A stretch of 64,000 bases of DNA from an uncultured Geobacteraceae bacterium (GCA_903901875.1 CAIUSO010000050.1:20444-84443), one strand, 5' to 3'. Positions 14,578 through 23,696 are shown, counted from the stretch's first letter. Notes: a model not told the origin generated them from the sequence alone. A program made the numbers and translations.

Positions 14578-16380
14578 ATGTCGTTAGAGAATGTTGATCA
14601 GGAAATGTTGGAAGCATTTATTTCCGAGATGACCGAGATTCTGGAGCTGCTGGACGATGGTCTGATTGCTCTGGAAAAGAGTCCTGAAGACGGGGAACTG
14701 CTTAACCAGATTTTCCGGTCTGTCCATAACATCAAGGGTGCGTCCGGCATCATGGGGTTTGAAGCCTTGATACGGGTGACCCATGAAGCTGAAAATGTAC
14801 TGAACCGGTTGCGTAAAGGGGATATTCATCTGACCCCCGAAATTATGGATGTGATCCTGGAGGCAACCAACCTGGTAAAGCTCCAGGTCGGCGATATCAA
14901 AAACGGAGAGCTGAAGGAACGGGAAATCGGTGAAACCATCGAACGTCTGGCCGCCATTAATACCGCAACGGCTGCCTTGGTGGTTTCTGAAACGGAAACG
15001 ATGGGAGAAGATGGGCCGGAAACGGTCGCAACCGTGGAACTCCCACCGGCTGAGTCCGTACCGGTGGCGGAACCGGCTGTTACACCGGCTCGCAGCGAAG
15101 AGTCGGTGCCGGTTACCCGCAATGTTCCGGCTACCGTCGCAAAACCACCCGCCCCGCCGCGTCCGCGTCAGCTTGAGGCCAAGGAACCCCTGACCGATAA
15201 TACGACGGTCCGTGTTGATGTCAAGCGTCTGGACGACCTGATGGATCAGGTGGGCGAACTGGTGCTGGAACGTAACCGGATGATGCAGCTCAATCAGGAC
15301 CGTCAGCAGAACAGGGATGAACAGCTTAATTTCAATGAGGAATTCGGGAAATTGACCAAACGGATGAGTTTTGTGACATCTGAGTTGCAGATGCAAGTGC
15401 TCAAGATGCGTATGATTCCGGTGGGCAATGTGTTCAAGAAATTCCCCCGCATTGTCCGGAGTATGTCCCGTGATCTACAGAAAGAGGTTGATCTGCAGAT
15501 CGTCGGTGAGGAAACCGAACTTGATCGCTCCGTGGTGGATGAAATTGGTGATCCCCTGATTCATCTTATCCGCAATGCGCTGGACCATGGTCTGGAATCG
15601 CCGGAAGAACGGCTGGCTGCGGGTAAAACGCGCTGTGGCACCCTGGTCCTTTCGGCCCTCCACGAAGGGAACCAGATTGTGATCAGTATCAAGGATGACG
15701 GTCGTGGTATCGACACCGACCGGGTCAGTCGCAAGGCGATCGAAAAAGGTCTCATAAGCGAGGAACAGCTGGCAGGAATGAGTCAGCGTGACATATTTGA
15801 CCTGATCTTTCTGCCCGGCTTTTCCACCAAGGATGTGACCTCCGACCTTTCCGGCCGTGGGGTGGGCATGGATGTGGTCAAGACCAATATCAAAAAGCTC
15901 AATGGTCTGATTGATATCAGGAGTGATAAGGGGCGCGGTTCCGAGTTTATCCTGCGCCTCCCCCTGACACTGGCCATTATCCAGTCCCTGCTGGTTGAAG
16001 TGGAGGCCGAGGTGTACTGTATTCCGCTCTCATCGGTTCTGGAAACATTGCGGGTAGATCAGAGGCAGTTCCATACTATCGGAGGGCAGGAAGTTTTCCG
16101 GCTGCGGGACCGGGTGATGCCGCTCGTCCGGCTCCAGAGGATTTTCCAGGTCCAGCAGGTGCGTGAGCACGATGATATCTGCTATGTGGTGGTGGTCGGT
16201 TCGGCGGATAAGCGGGTGGGGTTGGTGGTTACCCGTCTGGTGGGACAGCAGGAGGTGGCCATCAAGTCCCTGGGGAATTATCTCGTTAACATACCAAGTA
16301 TTGCCGGCTCTACCATTCTGGGTGACGGACGGGTAGCCCTGATTGTTGATCCCATCGCCATGTGTGATTTTATCAAGTAA
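14578..16380 (+). CDS. cheA: Chemotaxis histidine kinase CheA, P2-less
   Basis: 600 residues. N-terminal HPt with the phospho-His in FRSVHNIKGASGIMG. Residues about 140-205 are a Pro/Ala/Glu/Val-rich linker where the CheY/CheB-binding P2 domain would normally be, so P2 appears to be missing. Then the P3 dimerisation domain (RVDVKRLDDLMDQVGELV), the P4 ATPase (HLIRNALDHGLESPEER, DDGRGID, GRGVGMDVVK) and the P5 CheW-like domain (about 465-600). A GGAGG site precedes ATG 14578. Last signalling gene of the plus-strand operon. No cheW or methyl-accepting receptor is seen, so the array partners must be elsewhere. Likely an alternative-function chemosensory pathway. Confidence 0.92.
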   Translation: MSLENVDQEMLEAFISEMTEILELLDDGLIALEKSPEDGELLNQIFRSVHNIKGASGIMGFEALIRVTHEAENVLNRLRKGDIHLTPEIMDVILEATNLVKLQVGDIKNGELKEREIGETIERLAAINTATAALVVSETETMGEDGPETVATVELPPAESVPVAEPAVTPARSEESVPVTRNVPATVAKPPAPPRPRQLEAKEPLTDNTTVRVDVKRLDDLMDQVGELVLERNRMMQLNQDRQQNRDEQLNFNEEFGKLTKRMSFVTSELQMQVLKMRMIPVGNVFKKFPRIVRSMSRDLQKEVDLQIVGEETELDRSVVDEIGDPLIHLIRNALDHGLESPEERLAAGKTRCGTLVLSALHEGNQIVISIKDDGRGIDTDRVSRKAIEKGLISEEQLAGMSQRDIFDLIFLPGFSTKDVTSDLSGRGVGMDVVKTNIKKLNGLIDIRSDKGRGSEFILRLPLTLAIIQSLLVEVEAEVYCIPLSSVLETLRVDQRQFHTIGGQEVFRLRDRVMPLVRLQRIFQVQQVREHDDICYVVVVGSADKRVGLVVTRLVGQQEVAIKSLGNYLVNIPSIAGSTILGDGRVALIVDPIAMCDFIK

Positions 16381-16402
16381 CACCGACGAATAATAACTGC
16401 CG

Positions 16403-17557
16403 ATGATCAAACTACTTATTGCCACGGCACTGCTGTCGCTCATGAACTGCTACACCGCCTTGAGGATCTTCAGCCGTTGGCCATTGCCCCGTATGCAGGG
16501 GAGTTGGGTATGGATCTTCTGCGGCTGTTGTGTGCTCTTTCAGTTGACCGGCATTATAGCCCCCCGCGTGCTTTCTCCGGTTGTGGCTCCCCATGGCTAT
16601 GGGGCCAGGTTGCTCTCCCTGCTCAATGGCCTCTCCTATCTGGCACTGGGTGTACTCTCCTGCCTGATGATGTATGTGCTCTTCTTCGATCTGCTGAGCC
16701 TTGGTTCCCGGCTCTGTGGCTTCTCTTCCATACCCTTTTGCAGTGATCGACGAATTCTGTTCACCCTTGGCGGCATGACGCTTGGCACCGTTGCGCTTGG
16801 TCTCAGGCAGGCCGCTGCGGGGCCGGTTATCCGAAATGTTGATATTCATCTGCCGAATCTTCCGGCGGCTTTTGATGGTTTCAAAATCGTCCAGATTTCC
16901 GACCTCCATGTGGGGCCGCTCATCGGACGGAGGTATGTGGAGAATGTGGTACGGATGGCGAATGGTCTTCAGCCCGATATGATTGCCCTCACCGGTGACT
17001 TCGTCGATGGTACCGTTGCTGATCTGAAGGATGACGTTGCATCGCTGGGACAGCTGACGGCCCCCCACGGAATCTTTTATGTGACCGGTAACCATGAGTA
17101 TTACTGGGATGTGGCCGGGTGGCTGGCCGAGTTTGGCCGGATGGGCATCGAGGCACTCTCAAACCGTCACGTCATGGTCAGTCGAGGTGGAGCACACCTC
17201 ATGGTGGCCGGAGTGACCGATCTCTCGACCCAGCGCAGGGGAGGAGATGACGTATCCGACCCGCAGAAAGCTGCCAAAGACTCTCCCCCCGGTGTGGTGA
17301 AAATACTTCTGGCCCATCAACCGGCCAGTTATCAGAAGGCGTCGGAGGCCGGCTTTGACCTGCAGCTTTCCGGCCATACCCATTCAGGGCAATATTTCCC
17401 GTTCAATCTTCTGATTGGTCTGTTTCACCGCTATTACCGGGGATTGAACCGTCATGGGAACATGTATATCTACGTGAGTAGCGGAACCGGTTTCTGGGGC
17501 CCACCGCTGCGGACCGGGGTGCCGTCGGAAATCACGCTACTGACACTGCGGGCGTAA
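16403..17557 (+). CDS. Membrane-anchored metallophosphoesterase (YkuE/YaeI-like)
   Basis: 384 residues. The N-terminal third holds about four hydrophobic segments (for example LLIATALLSLMNCYTAL and ALGVLSCLMMYVLFFDLLSL). From about residue 150 a calcineurin-like phosphoesterase domain follows with all metal-binding motifs: ISDLHVG, LTGDFVDG, VTGNHEYYW, LLAHQP and LSGHTHSGQ. Family members act on lipid or nucleotide phosphoesters (YaeI/LpxH-like and YkuE groups); the substrate here is unknown. It starts 22 bp after cheA with a weak ribosome site and is probably cotranscribed by read-through. The gene ends just before the first REP-like repeat. Confidence 0.9.
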   Translation: MIKLLIATALLSLMNCYTALRIFSRWPLPRMQGSWVWIFCGCCVLFQLTGIIAPRVLSPVVAPHGYGARLLSLLNGLSYLALGVLSCLMMYVLFFDLLSLGSRLCGFSSIPFCSDRRILFTLGGMTLGTVALGLRQAAAGPVIRNVDIHLPNLPAAFDGFKIVQISDLHVGPLIGRRYVENVVRMANGLQPDMIALTGDFVDGTVADLKDDVASLGQLTAPHGIFYVTGNHEYYWDVAGWLAEFGRMGIEALSNRHVMVSRGGAHLMVAGVTDLSTQRRGGDDVSDPQKAAKDSPPGVVKILLAHQPASYQKASEAGFDLQLSGHTHSGQYFPFNLLIGLFHRYYRGLNRHGNMYIYVSSGTGFWGPPLRTGVPSEITLLTLRA

Positions 17558-17558
17558 T

Positions 17559-17691
17559 TTATTACCCCTCTCCCACAAGGGGAGAGGGGACTTTTGAGTG
17601 TGGCTTTTGCTCTCTTTTCCTTCGTGGAAAAGGGGGCTTTGAGTATGCCTTTCACTCCCTCTCCCCTTGTGGGAGAGGGCTGGGGAGAGGG
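17559..17691. repeat. REP-like palindromic repeat, copy 1
   Basis: A 133-bp element bounded by CCCTCTCCCACAAGGGGAGA... on the left and its exact reverse complement on the right. Each terminus is also a hairpin by itself (CCCTCTCCC/GGGAGAGGG arms around ACAA or TTGT). The core (ttttgagtgtggcttttgct and following) is shared with copy 2 at 18041. It starts two bases after the phosphoesterase stop codon, so it probably also ends that transcript. The right end supplies the last codons and stop of the DUF559 gene. Confidence 0.85.
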
Positions 17692-18038
17692 GGCGGGGGC
17701 GGGGTGCCGCAGTGCCTCAAAATCGTCTCAATCACCCCATCAATATTCGTCAGAATTTCATTATTCCAGAATCTCAGTACCTGAAATCCTTGCGAATTAA
17801 GCCATTGTGTGCGTTCTTCATCCTTTTCCTTCTCAAGAGCATGCTGGCTGCCGTCAGCTTCGATGATGATACTTTTTTCGAAGCAGACAAAATCAGCAAT
17901 GAATCTGCCAATCTGTTCCTGACGCCGAAATTTTATCCCACTAAATTGCTTGGCTCTCAGGTGTTTCCACAATAATCGTTCCGCATCAGTTGAGGTCTTT
18001 CTCAATCCCCTGGCAACTTCTGTTAAATTGATAGGCAC
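17652..18038 (-). CDS. DUF559 family endonuclease-like protein
   Basis: 128 residues, a DUF559 protein of the Vsr/restriction-endonuclease-like fold. Motifs: LRKTSTDAERLLWKHLRAKQ, GIKFRRQEQIGRFIADFVC (a PD-(D/E)XK-type core with D in ADFVC) and IIIEADGSQHALEKEKDEER. The start is GTG 18038; GGGAGAGGGG, nine bases upstream, lies inside repeat copy 2, so the repeat donates the ribosome site. The C-terminal tail PPPPPLPSPLPQGERE is translation of repeat copy 1. Such repeat-derived tails are common in this family. Substrate is not known; association with REP-like repeats suggests a role in their upkeep or spread, which is inference. Confidence 0.85.
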   Translation of the reverse strand: MPINLTEVARGLRKTSTDAERLLWKHLRAKQFSGIKFRRQEQIGRFIADFVCFEKSIIIEADGSQHALEKEKDEERTQWLNSQGFQVLRFWNNEILTNIDGVIETILRHCGTPPPPPLPSPLPQGERE

Positions 18039-18040
18039 CG

Positions 18041-18189
18041 TTTATTACCCCTCTCCCTAACCCTCTCCCACAAGGGGAGAGGGGACTTTTGAGTGTGGCT
18101 TTTGCTCTCTTTTCCTTCGTGGAAAAGGGGGGCTTTGAGTATGCCTTTCACTCCCTCTCCCCTTGTGGGAGAGGGCCGGGGAGAGGGGT
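18041..18189. repeat. REP-like palindromic repeat, copy 2
   Basis: About 149 bp, nearly identical to copy 1 but with an extra ctctccctaac unit at its left end. The same inverted terminal hairpins are present. It supplies the Shine-Dalgarno sequence of the leftward DUF559 gene. It sits between the convergent ends of the phosphoesterase operon and the long minus-strand signalling operon. Confidence 0.85.
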
Positions 18190-18204
18190 ACCGCAGTGCC
18201 TCAA
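18188..18204 (-). pseudogene. 17-bp stub of a second DUF559 3' end
   Basis: GTACCGCAGTGCCTCAA matches 17704-17720 (GTGCCGCAGTGCCTCAA), the 3' end of the DUF559 gene, at 16 of 17 positions and in the same place relative to its repeat copy. It reads as the leftover of a second repeat-plus-DUF559 unit that has otherwise been deleted. Confidence 0.6.
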
Positions 18205-18222
18205 TATTCATCATGCGTGGAC

Positions 18223-20127
18223 TCATTCCTGACCGTTAAGTACGGTGCGGACTTCTCTCAGCAGCTCTATTGGCGTTACGGGCTTTGAGAGCATGTGAGT
18301 CCCTTTTTCCAGTGAAACTTTTTGCTGAATGGTGTCAGTGGCATGTCCACTGAAAAAAATGGTTTTTATTCCCGGTTTAATCAGTCTGATGTGCTCTAAT
18401 GCCTCAGCTCCATTCATATTTGGCATAATCAGATCCATCAGAACCAAATTAACAAGAGAAGATGATTCTGCAAACTTTCTGATTGCCTGCACGCCATCTT
18501 CTGCTTCAATAACCGTGTAACCAAACTCCACCAGCACAGTCTTGGTAATCTGTCTTACTGAAGTATCATCCTCTACGAGAAGAATGGTCTCAGATCCACC
18601 AGCCATTGGCAGCTCTCCGTTATCTCCATTTCTCCTGTCACGACCATTTTTAGTGAGCGGGAGATAAATGGTAAATGTTGTTCCTTTGTCCTTTTCGCTG
18701 GCAACTTTTATGTAACCGTCATGTTTTTCAATTATGCCATAGACAATGGAAAGGCCAAGCCCTGTTCCTTTCTGGACATCTTTCGTCGTAAAGAATGGAT
18801 CAAAAATTCGAAGCTGGGTCGCTGCATCCATCCCGGAGCCTGAATCCCTCGCTTCAATGAGGGCATATTCCCCCGCATCACCCAACTTGTGGCTTGCGGT
18901 AAACTCCTGACTTAACGTTACCACATTGGTGGATATGCTGAACTCCCCGCCATGGGGCATTGCATCACGCGCATTGGTTGCGAGATTCATGAGAACCTGC
19001 TCCAGTTGATACTCATCGGCGACTATCTGAACAGAACTTTTATACAGTTCGGTGTTGAATTTAATGTCCTCTCCAATGACTTTCTGAAGGAAATCTTTGG
19101 TCTTGGTAACTATGCTATTAAGGTTAACGACCGTTTTATTGACAACCTGCTTTCTACTGAACATCAGCAGTTCTTTTGTCAGATAGGCTGCGCGGTCGGA
19201 TGCTTCCAGAATACGCTGAATGTTTTGTCGATACGGATTATCCTCATTCATTTTCATGAGGGTAAGATTCCCATAACCAATAATAGCAGTCAATATATTG
19301 TTGAAATCATGGGCGATGCCGCCGGCCAGTGTACCGACTGACTCCATTTTCTGACTTTGGAGAAGTTGTGATTCAAGTTGTTTATGCTGAGTAATGTCAC
19401 GGAATGTGTGGACAATCTTGGTCAGTGTGCCGCCCTCTTCAAGCACCGGCGAAGCGGACTCGGCAAGATGAATACCAAGGGCAGGTTCAAAGCACTCTGA
19501 AAAGGCCTGTTGATTTGTAATTAAACTTTTTTCATGAATGCAGTTTTTAATTGGGGCATTTAGCCCATGAACAATTTGGTAGCATTTTTTTCCGATAACG
19601 TGCTCTGCCGGTTTTTTTACTAATTGAAAAAACGACTTATTGGCATTCAGAATGGTGTGATCAATGCTCTGAATGGCAATCCCATCCGACATTGCGTCAA
19701 AAGATGCCGACCATTCACGTGCAGCAGCCTGAATTGCCTCAGCCGCCTGTTTTCGCTCAATTGCATAACTAATTGAGCGAAAGAGCATATTCTTGTCTAT
19801 CTGCCCCTTGATAAGATAATCCTGGGCACCAGACTTGACCGCTTGTGTACCTATTGACTCATCTGCAAGTCCGGTGAGAACGATAATCGGAGCTTTGTTG
19901 CCGATTTCATTCATGGTAACAAGCGTGCTGATCCCCTGACTGTCCGGAAGACCAAGATCGAGAAGAATCACATCAATATTTGTTTTATTGAGTACCTCAA
20001 CTCCTGCTTTCAGACGATCCACACTGGTCAGCTCAAACTGGATGCCCGTATCCCGCAACATTTCTTCTAAAAGAAAGGCATCCCCAGGATTATCTTCTAC
20101 CAAAAGTACACTCAGAATATCACCCAT
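18223..20127 (-). CDS. Hybrid histidine kinase REC-PAS-HisKA-HATPase-REC
   Basis: 634 residues, soluble. Receiver (about 1-125; LLVEDNPGDAFLLEEML, LLDLGLPDSQG, LIKGQI in place of KP), PAS domain (about 135-255), HisKA with His in GGIAHDFNNILTAIIGYG (about 273), HATPase (KGTGLGLSIVYGIIEKHDG) and a C-terminal receiver (LLVEDDTSVRQI, LMDLIMPNMNGAEAL, LSKPVTP). This NtrB-like core with an attached receiver is common in Geobacter-type genomes. The gene starts two bases after the stop of the small receiver gene at 20130, with GAGG before the ATG. Last gene of the minus-strand run. Confidence 0.93.
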   Translation of the reverse strand: MGDILSVLLVEDNPGDAFLLEEMLRDTGIQFELTSVDRLKAGVEVLNKTNIDVILLDLGLPDSQGISTLVTMNEIGNKAPIIVLTGLADESIGTQAVKSGAQDYLIKGQIDKNMLFRSISYAIERKQAAEAIQAAAREWSASFDAMSDGIAIQSIDHTILNANKSFFQLVKKPAEHVIGKKCYQIVHGLNAPIKNCIHEKSLITNQQAFSECFEPALGIHLAESASPVLEEGGTLTKIVHTFRDITQHKQLESQLLQSQKMESVGTLAGGIAHDFNNILTAIIGYGNLTLMKMNEDNPYRQNIQRILEASDRAAYLTKELLMFSRKQVVNKTVVNLNSIVTKTKDFLQKVIGEDIKFNTELYKSSVQIVADEYQLEQVLMNLATNARDAMPHGGEFSISTNVVTLSQEFTASHKLGDAGEYALIEARDSGSGMDAATQLRIFDPFFTTKDVQKGTGLGLSIVYGIIEKHDGYIKVASEKDKGTTFTIYLPLTKNGRDRRNGDNGELPMAGGSETILLVEDDTSVRQITKTVLVEFGYTVIEAEDGVQAIRKFAESSSLVNLVLMDLIMPNMNGAEALEHIRLIKPGIKTIFFSGHATDTIQQKVSLEKGTHMLSKPVTPIELLREVRTVLNGQE

Positions 20128-20129
20128 AA

Positions 20130-20579
20130 TTAACCTCGTTTGGGGAGCACCACAATGCTGAGCCAGAAATCCTCAATGGACCGGACAACACGTAAAAACT
20201 GATTTAAATCGATAGGTTTGGTGACATAGCAATTGGCGTGTAAATTATAACTTTTCAGAACATCTTCCTCACTACGCGAGGTTGTCAGTATTACCACCGG
20301 AATCCTTTTTAAATCATCATCTGATTTAATTTCAGCCAGCACCTGTCGTCCGTCAATCTTTGGCAGGTTAAGATCCAAGAGAATGAGATCCGGTCGCGGT
20401 GCAGTGGAAAAACGGCCTTGTTGTCGCAGAAAGGCGAGTGCTTCTTCACCGTCCTCAACAATATGGAGCTGGTTACTGATTTTGCTCTCTTCCAATGCTT
20501 CGCGAGCCAGACAGGCATCCCCAGGGTTATCCTCTACCAGCAGAATTTCAATTGATTTCAATCTGTCATGTTCGGTCAT
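20130..20579 (-). CDS. Stand-alone receiver, Rcp1-like
   Basis: 149 residues of receiver only (LLVEDNPGDACLAREAL, ILLDLNLPKIDGRQVL, ILTTSRSEEDV, YVTKPIDLNQFL). This matches the Rcp1-type regulators that take phosphate from a phytochrome-like or PAS kinase encoded upstream. I prefer ATG 20579 because AAAGGA lies before it; an in-frame ATG at 20597 overlaps the upstream kinase stop by ATGA, so coupling could also use that start. Its natural partner is the receiver-less kinase at 20594-23191. Confidence 0.9.
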   Translation of the reverse strand: MTEHDRLKSIEILLVEDNPGDACLAREALEESKISNQLHIVEDGEEALAFLRQQGRFSTAPRPDLILLDLNLPKIDGRQVLAEIKSDDDLKRIPVVILTTSRSEEDVLKSYNLHANCYVTKPIDLNQFLRVVRSIEDFWLSIVVLPKRG

Positions 20580-20593
20580 TTCTCTGTTTCCTT

Positions 20594-23191
20594 TCATTTT
20601 GGTAACGTAAAAAAGAAGGTAGTACCTTTTCCCAACTCGGATTCAAACCATATCCTTCCACCATGACGGGCGACAATACGTTTGCAGACGGCAAGCCCAA
20701 TACCGGTTCCTGCGTATTCTCTCCGCGAATGAAGTCGCTGAAAGATAATAAAAACTTTTTCCTTATACTGCTGTTCAATTCCGATACCATTATCTCTGAC
20801 AGAAAAACACCATTCATTGTCACGTTCAGTTGCAGCCACATGTATTACAGGTGTACGCTCACTATGGAACTTTATGGCATTTGCCAGCAGATTCTGGAAT
20901 AGCTGAATAAGCTGCAATTTATCAACGCATACCTCTGGTAGTTCATCATGGGTAATTTCAGCGTTATTTTCAGTGATTGCTGCATAGAGATTCTTCACGG
21001 CAACTTCAAAAACCTGAGTAGTATTTGTCGGTTCCGGTTCCTTGCCCTGGCTGTTTACACGAGAATAAAGGAGTAGATCGTTGATGAGTCCCTGCATGCG
21101 TATCGCACCATCTACCGCAAAATCAATATACTGTTTTGCCTTATCGTCAAGTTGGTTTTCATAGCGCTTGGCGAGCATTTGTGTGAAACTTGATACCATA
21201 CGGAGCGGTTCCTGAAGGTCATGGGATGCGACATAGGCAAACTGTTGGAGCTCTTCATTGGATCTTTCAAGCTCCGCAGTATATCTCTTTAAGGCCTCTT
21301 CTGCCTTTTTAAGCTCAGTAATGTCTCGGGTGACCTTAACGAAACCGCGCAACTCTCCCAAAGAGTCATACAGGGCATTTATGGCGACATTTGCGTTGAA
21401 ACATGATCCATCTTTCTTGACGCGTAACCCTTCAACTTCAAAGCGTCCCTCTTTGGTGGCACGTGCCAGTTCCGCATCTGGTTTTCCCTCTTCGATATCT
21501 TTCGGAGTATAAAAACACGCAAAATAGTGGCCAATTATTTCCTCTGCATGATAACCCTTGATATGCTCCGCACCCGCATTCCAGCTGATTATATGCCCAC
21601 TGGCATCCAGCATGATGATGGCATAGTCCCTGATACTTTCCACCATCATACGAAAGCGTACTTCATTTTCCCAGAGTGCTTCTTCAGCCTTCTTTCGTTC
21701 AGTGATATTGATTACCATGCCGCATGAACCAACAGAGTCGTGACCGCAGCTAAGGATCTGAGCCCATGAAATGAATGCCCATACGATGTTTCCCTTACTG
21801 GTGAGGAGGCGACACTCTCTGGTGTGAAGTTGGTCTCCGTTTTGAAGGATTTCCTCGTTGATAATGTTACCGGTATCTTCTGTGTGCAGGTAATAATTAA
21901 ATTGTTTCCCGATCATTTCCTGCTGACTATATTCCAGCATGGTGCAGAATTGAGAATTAACAAAAGTTATAATTTGATTCACATCGATGGTAAAAATTCC
22001 TTCGTTCGATGTTTCGACGATAAGACGGTATTTTTCCTCACTTTGTCGGAGAGCTTCAGCGGTATGCTCTTTTTTGTATATTTCGGAAACAAGTAGCTCC
22101 TGTTTTGATTGTAACTCGGAGGTGCGCTCAGTAACTGTCTGTTCCAACACTTCCTGGTAACGCTGAATCTCCTCCGCTGCCAACAGGCTTCGTTTCCAAC
22201 TTCTGATTATTAATAGTAAAGAAACGAGTGTCGCAAGAAAGAACAAAAGCAGCAATGCAGCCATAACAACAGCTTCATGCCACCAATCTGACAGGTAGTC
22301 ACCCGATGCCCGACCGACATTAATATAGACCGGATAGCGGGACACTTTTCGATACGAAAAAATTCGTGGCACTTTATCAATGCTGCCACGATTTTTATAG
22401 GTGCCAATTGTCAGCCCTTTATTGATCATCGTTTGAAAATCTTTAGAAACGGTTTTATTGCCAATACCCGCCCCGGCAGCTTCCGGATAACGGACAATAA
22501 TACCAAGATCAATATCCCGAAGGGTTACAACACCATTTTTGCCGAAATTGAAATGGGAAAATTTACTATTGAAATAATTTAATGCAATGTTGCCGTGGAC
22601 GACCCCGGCAAAGGTTCCATCCGGTTTATTGAGGCGCCTGGCGATAACGATAATCCACTTATTACTGACACGTCCAAAAAGAGGTTTTGAGATAAAAAGA
22701 GTGGCCGAAGGATTTTTTCTTAGTGTGATAAAATATTCGCGATCAGCAACGGAGGCTACTACGCCTGAGTTAGAGTTTACACCATACTTGATATCGCCCT
22801 TCTCGTCGGCAATACGCAAGTTATCAACTTCTGGCACGAACTTAAGTTGCTCTGCCATATATGCGTCAATACGAACCTTTGAGAGCCCCTCAGCTGATAA
22901 TTGACGTTCCGCCTCACCTTTGACAACCTTGAGGAGAAGATCGACCTTGTCAAAAACGCTTTCAAGACTGAATTCCAAAGAACGCGTCATGTTTTCAACT
23001 TCAATAATTACCTGCTTTTCATACTGAAGCCATCTCTTGTAAAGATCATAGGCAGAGATACTGACCACAAACGCATTGATTGTCAGAGCGATAAGTATGA
23101 GTTTGAACAGAAAAGAAGCACGCGAGGATGGCTGAGAATGCGGCTGAATATGAAGCTGAGACGGTTTGTCAAAACTGTTGTGCTTTTGCAA
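20594..23191 (-). CDS. Membrane sensor kinase Cache-PAS-PAS-HisKA-HATPase
   Basis: 865 residues. A first membrane helix (about 26-45) and a second (about 305-332; VMAALLLLFFLATLVSLLLI) enclose a periplasmic Cache-type sensing domain (about 50-300). Two PAS domains follow (about 385-630; GHIISWNAGAEHIKGY is typical), then a phytochrome-type HisKA with His in VASHDLQEPLRMVSSF (about 656) and an HATPase (GTGIGLAVCKRIVARHGG). No receiver is fused, which fits pairing with the adjacent Rcp1-like receiver. The start is TTG 23191, supported by GGAGGTG at the proper distance. The periplasmic ligand is unknown; Cache domains usually bind small organic acids or amines. Confidence 0.92.
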   Translation of the reverse strand: MQKHNSFDKPSQLHIQPHSQPSSRASFLFKLILIALTINAFVVSISAYDLYKRWLQYEKQVIIEVENMTRSLEFSLESVFDKVDLLLKVVKGEAERQLSAEGLSKVRIDAYMAEQLKFVPEVDNLRIADEKGDIKYGVNSNSGVVASVADREYFITLRKNPSATLFISKPLFGRVSNKWIIVIARRLNKPDGTFAGVVHGNIALNYFNSKFSHFNFGKNGVVTLRDIDLGIIVRYPEAAGAGIGNKTVSKDFQTMINKGLTIGTYKNRGSIDKVPRIFSYRKVSRYPVYINVGRASGDYLSDWWHEAVVMAALLLLFFLATLVSLLLIIRSWKRSLLAAEEIQRYQEVLEQTVTERTSELQSKQELLVSEIYKKEHTAEALRQSEEKYRLIVETSNEGIFTIDVNQIITFVNSQFCTMLEYSQQEMIGKQFNYYLHTEDTGNIINEEILQNGDQLHTRECRLLTSKGNIVWAFISWAQILSCGHDSVGSCGMVINITERKKAEEALWENEVRFRMMVESIRDYAIIMLDASGHIISWNAGAEHIKGYHAEEIIGHYFACFYTPKDIEEGKPDAELARATKEGRFEVEGLRVKKDGSCFNANVAINALYDSLGELRGFVKVTRDITELKKAEEALKRYTAELERSNEELQQFAYVASHDLQEPLRMVSSFTQMLAKRYENQLDDKAKQYIDFAVDGAIRMQGLINDLLLYSRVNSQGKEPEPTNTTQVFEVAVKNLYAAITENNAEITHDELPEVCVDKLQLIQLFQNLLANAIKFHSERTPVIHVAATERDNEWCFSVRDNGIGIEQQYKEKVFIIFQRLHSRREYAGTGIGLAVCKRIVARHGGRIWFESELGKGTTFFFTLPK

Positions 23192-23212
23192 GGTTCACCT
23201 CCCATTGCCTAT

Positions 23213-23644
23213 TCAGTTTTTCAACTCCATAAACACTTTAACTTTTGCCTGAAGCATCAATGGATTAAACGGCTTGGCTATGCAGTCCACTGCACCGGTG
23301 GAATATCCCTCATAAATGCTTTCAATGTCGTTGAAGTACGCGGACAGAAATAGTATGGGCATATGGCGCAGCCGTACCTGACCACGGATCAGCCGTGCCA
23401 GTTCAAAGCCATCCATTTCCGGCATCTGAACGTCAAGTATGGCCAAGGCGGGTGCTTCTGCTTCAGACATCAGGAGTTCCAGTGCAGCCTCACCGCTCTC
23501 GGCCAGTAACAAATCGGCACCAATATCTTCCAGGGTTGATTGAATGACAAACAGATTGCTTGACATGTCATCAACAACAAGAATTTTACAGGAATGTGAT
23601 GGCACTGGTTTTGACGCTGAATTATGCGAAAATATATGTGGCAT
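23213..23644 (-). CDS. Stand-alone receiver related to the kinase N-terminus at 6816
   Basis: 143 residues. Receiver motifs are [37 protein letters not shown] and CIAKPF. The whole length aligns closely with residues 1-135 of the hybrid kinase at 6816 (shared: SNLFV, PALA, DVQMP, RHMPI, FLSAYF, SIYEGY, TGAVDC). It stops where that kinase enters HisKA, so it looks like a detached N-terminal receiver. Its stop lies 21 bp from the TTG of the membrane kinase downstream. Confidence 0.9.
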   Translation of the reverse strand: MPHIFSHNSASKPVPSHSCKILVVDDMSSNLFVIQSTLEDIGADLLLAESGEAALELLMSEAEAPALAILDVQMPEMDGFELARLIRGQVRLRHMPILFLSAYFNDIESIYEGYSTGAVDCIAKPFNPLMLQAKVKVFMELKN

Positions 23645-23696
23645 ATGTCGCCTTACCGATCACGGAATATCACGCGTATTAATTTGTTATCAGAGT

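Noticed and set aside
14584..15396. Minus-strand frame opposite cheA
   Set aside because: Low-complexity shadow of the CheA linker and HPt; no family features.
17594..17800. Plus-strand reading frame through the REP-like repeat with a PSPLVGEGWGEG-like tail
   Set aside because: It is translation of the repeat itself and opposes the supported DUF559 gene; no ribosome site or family match.
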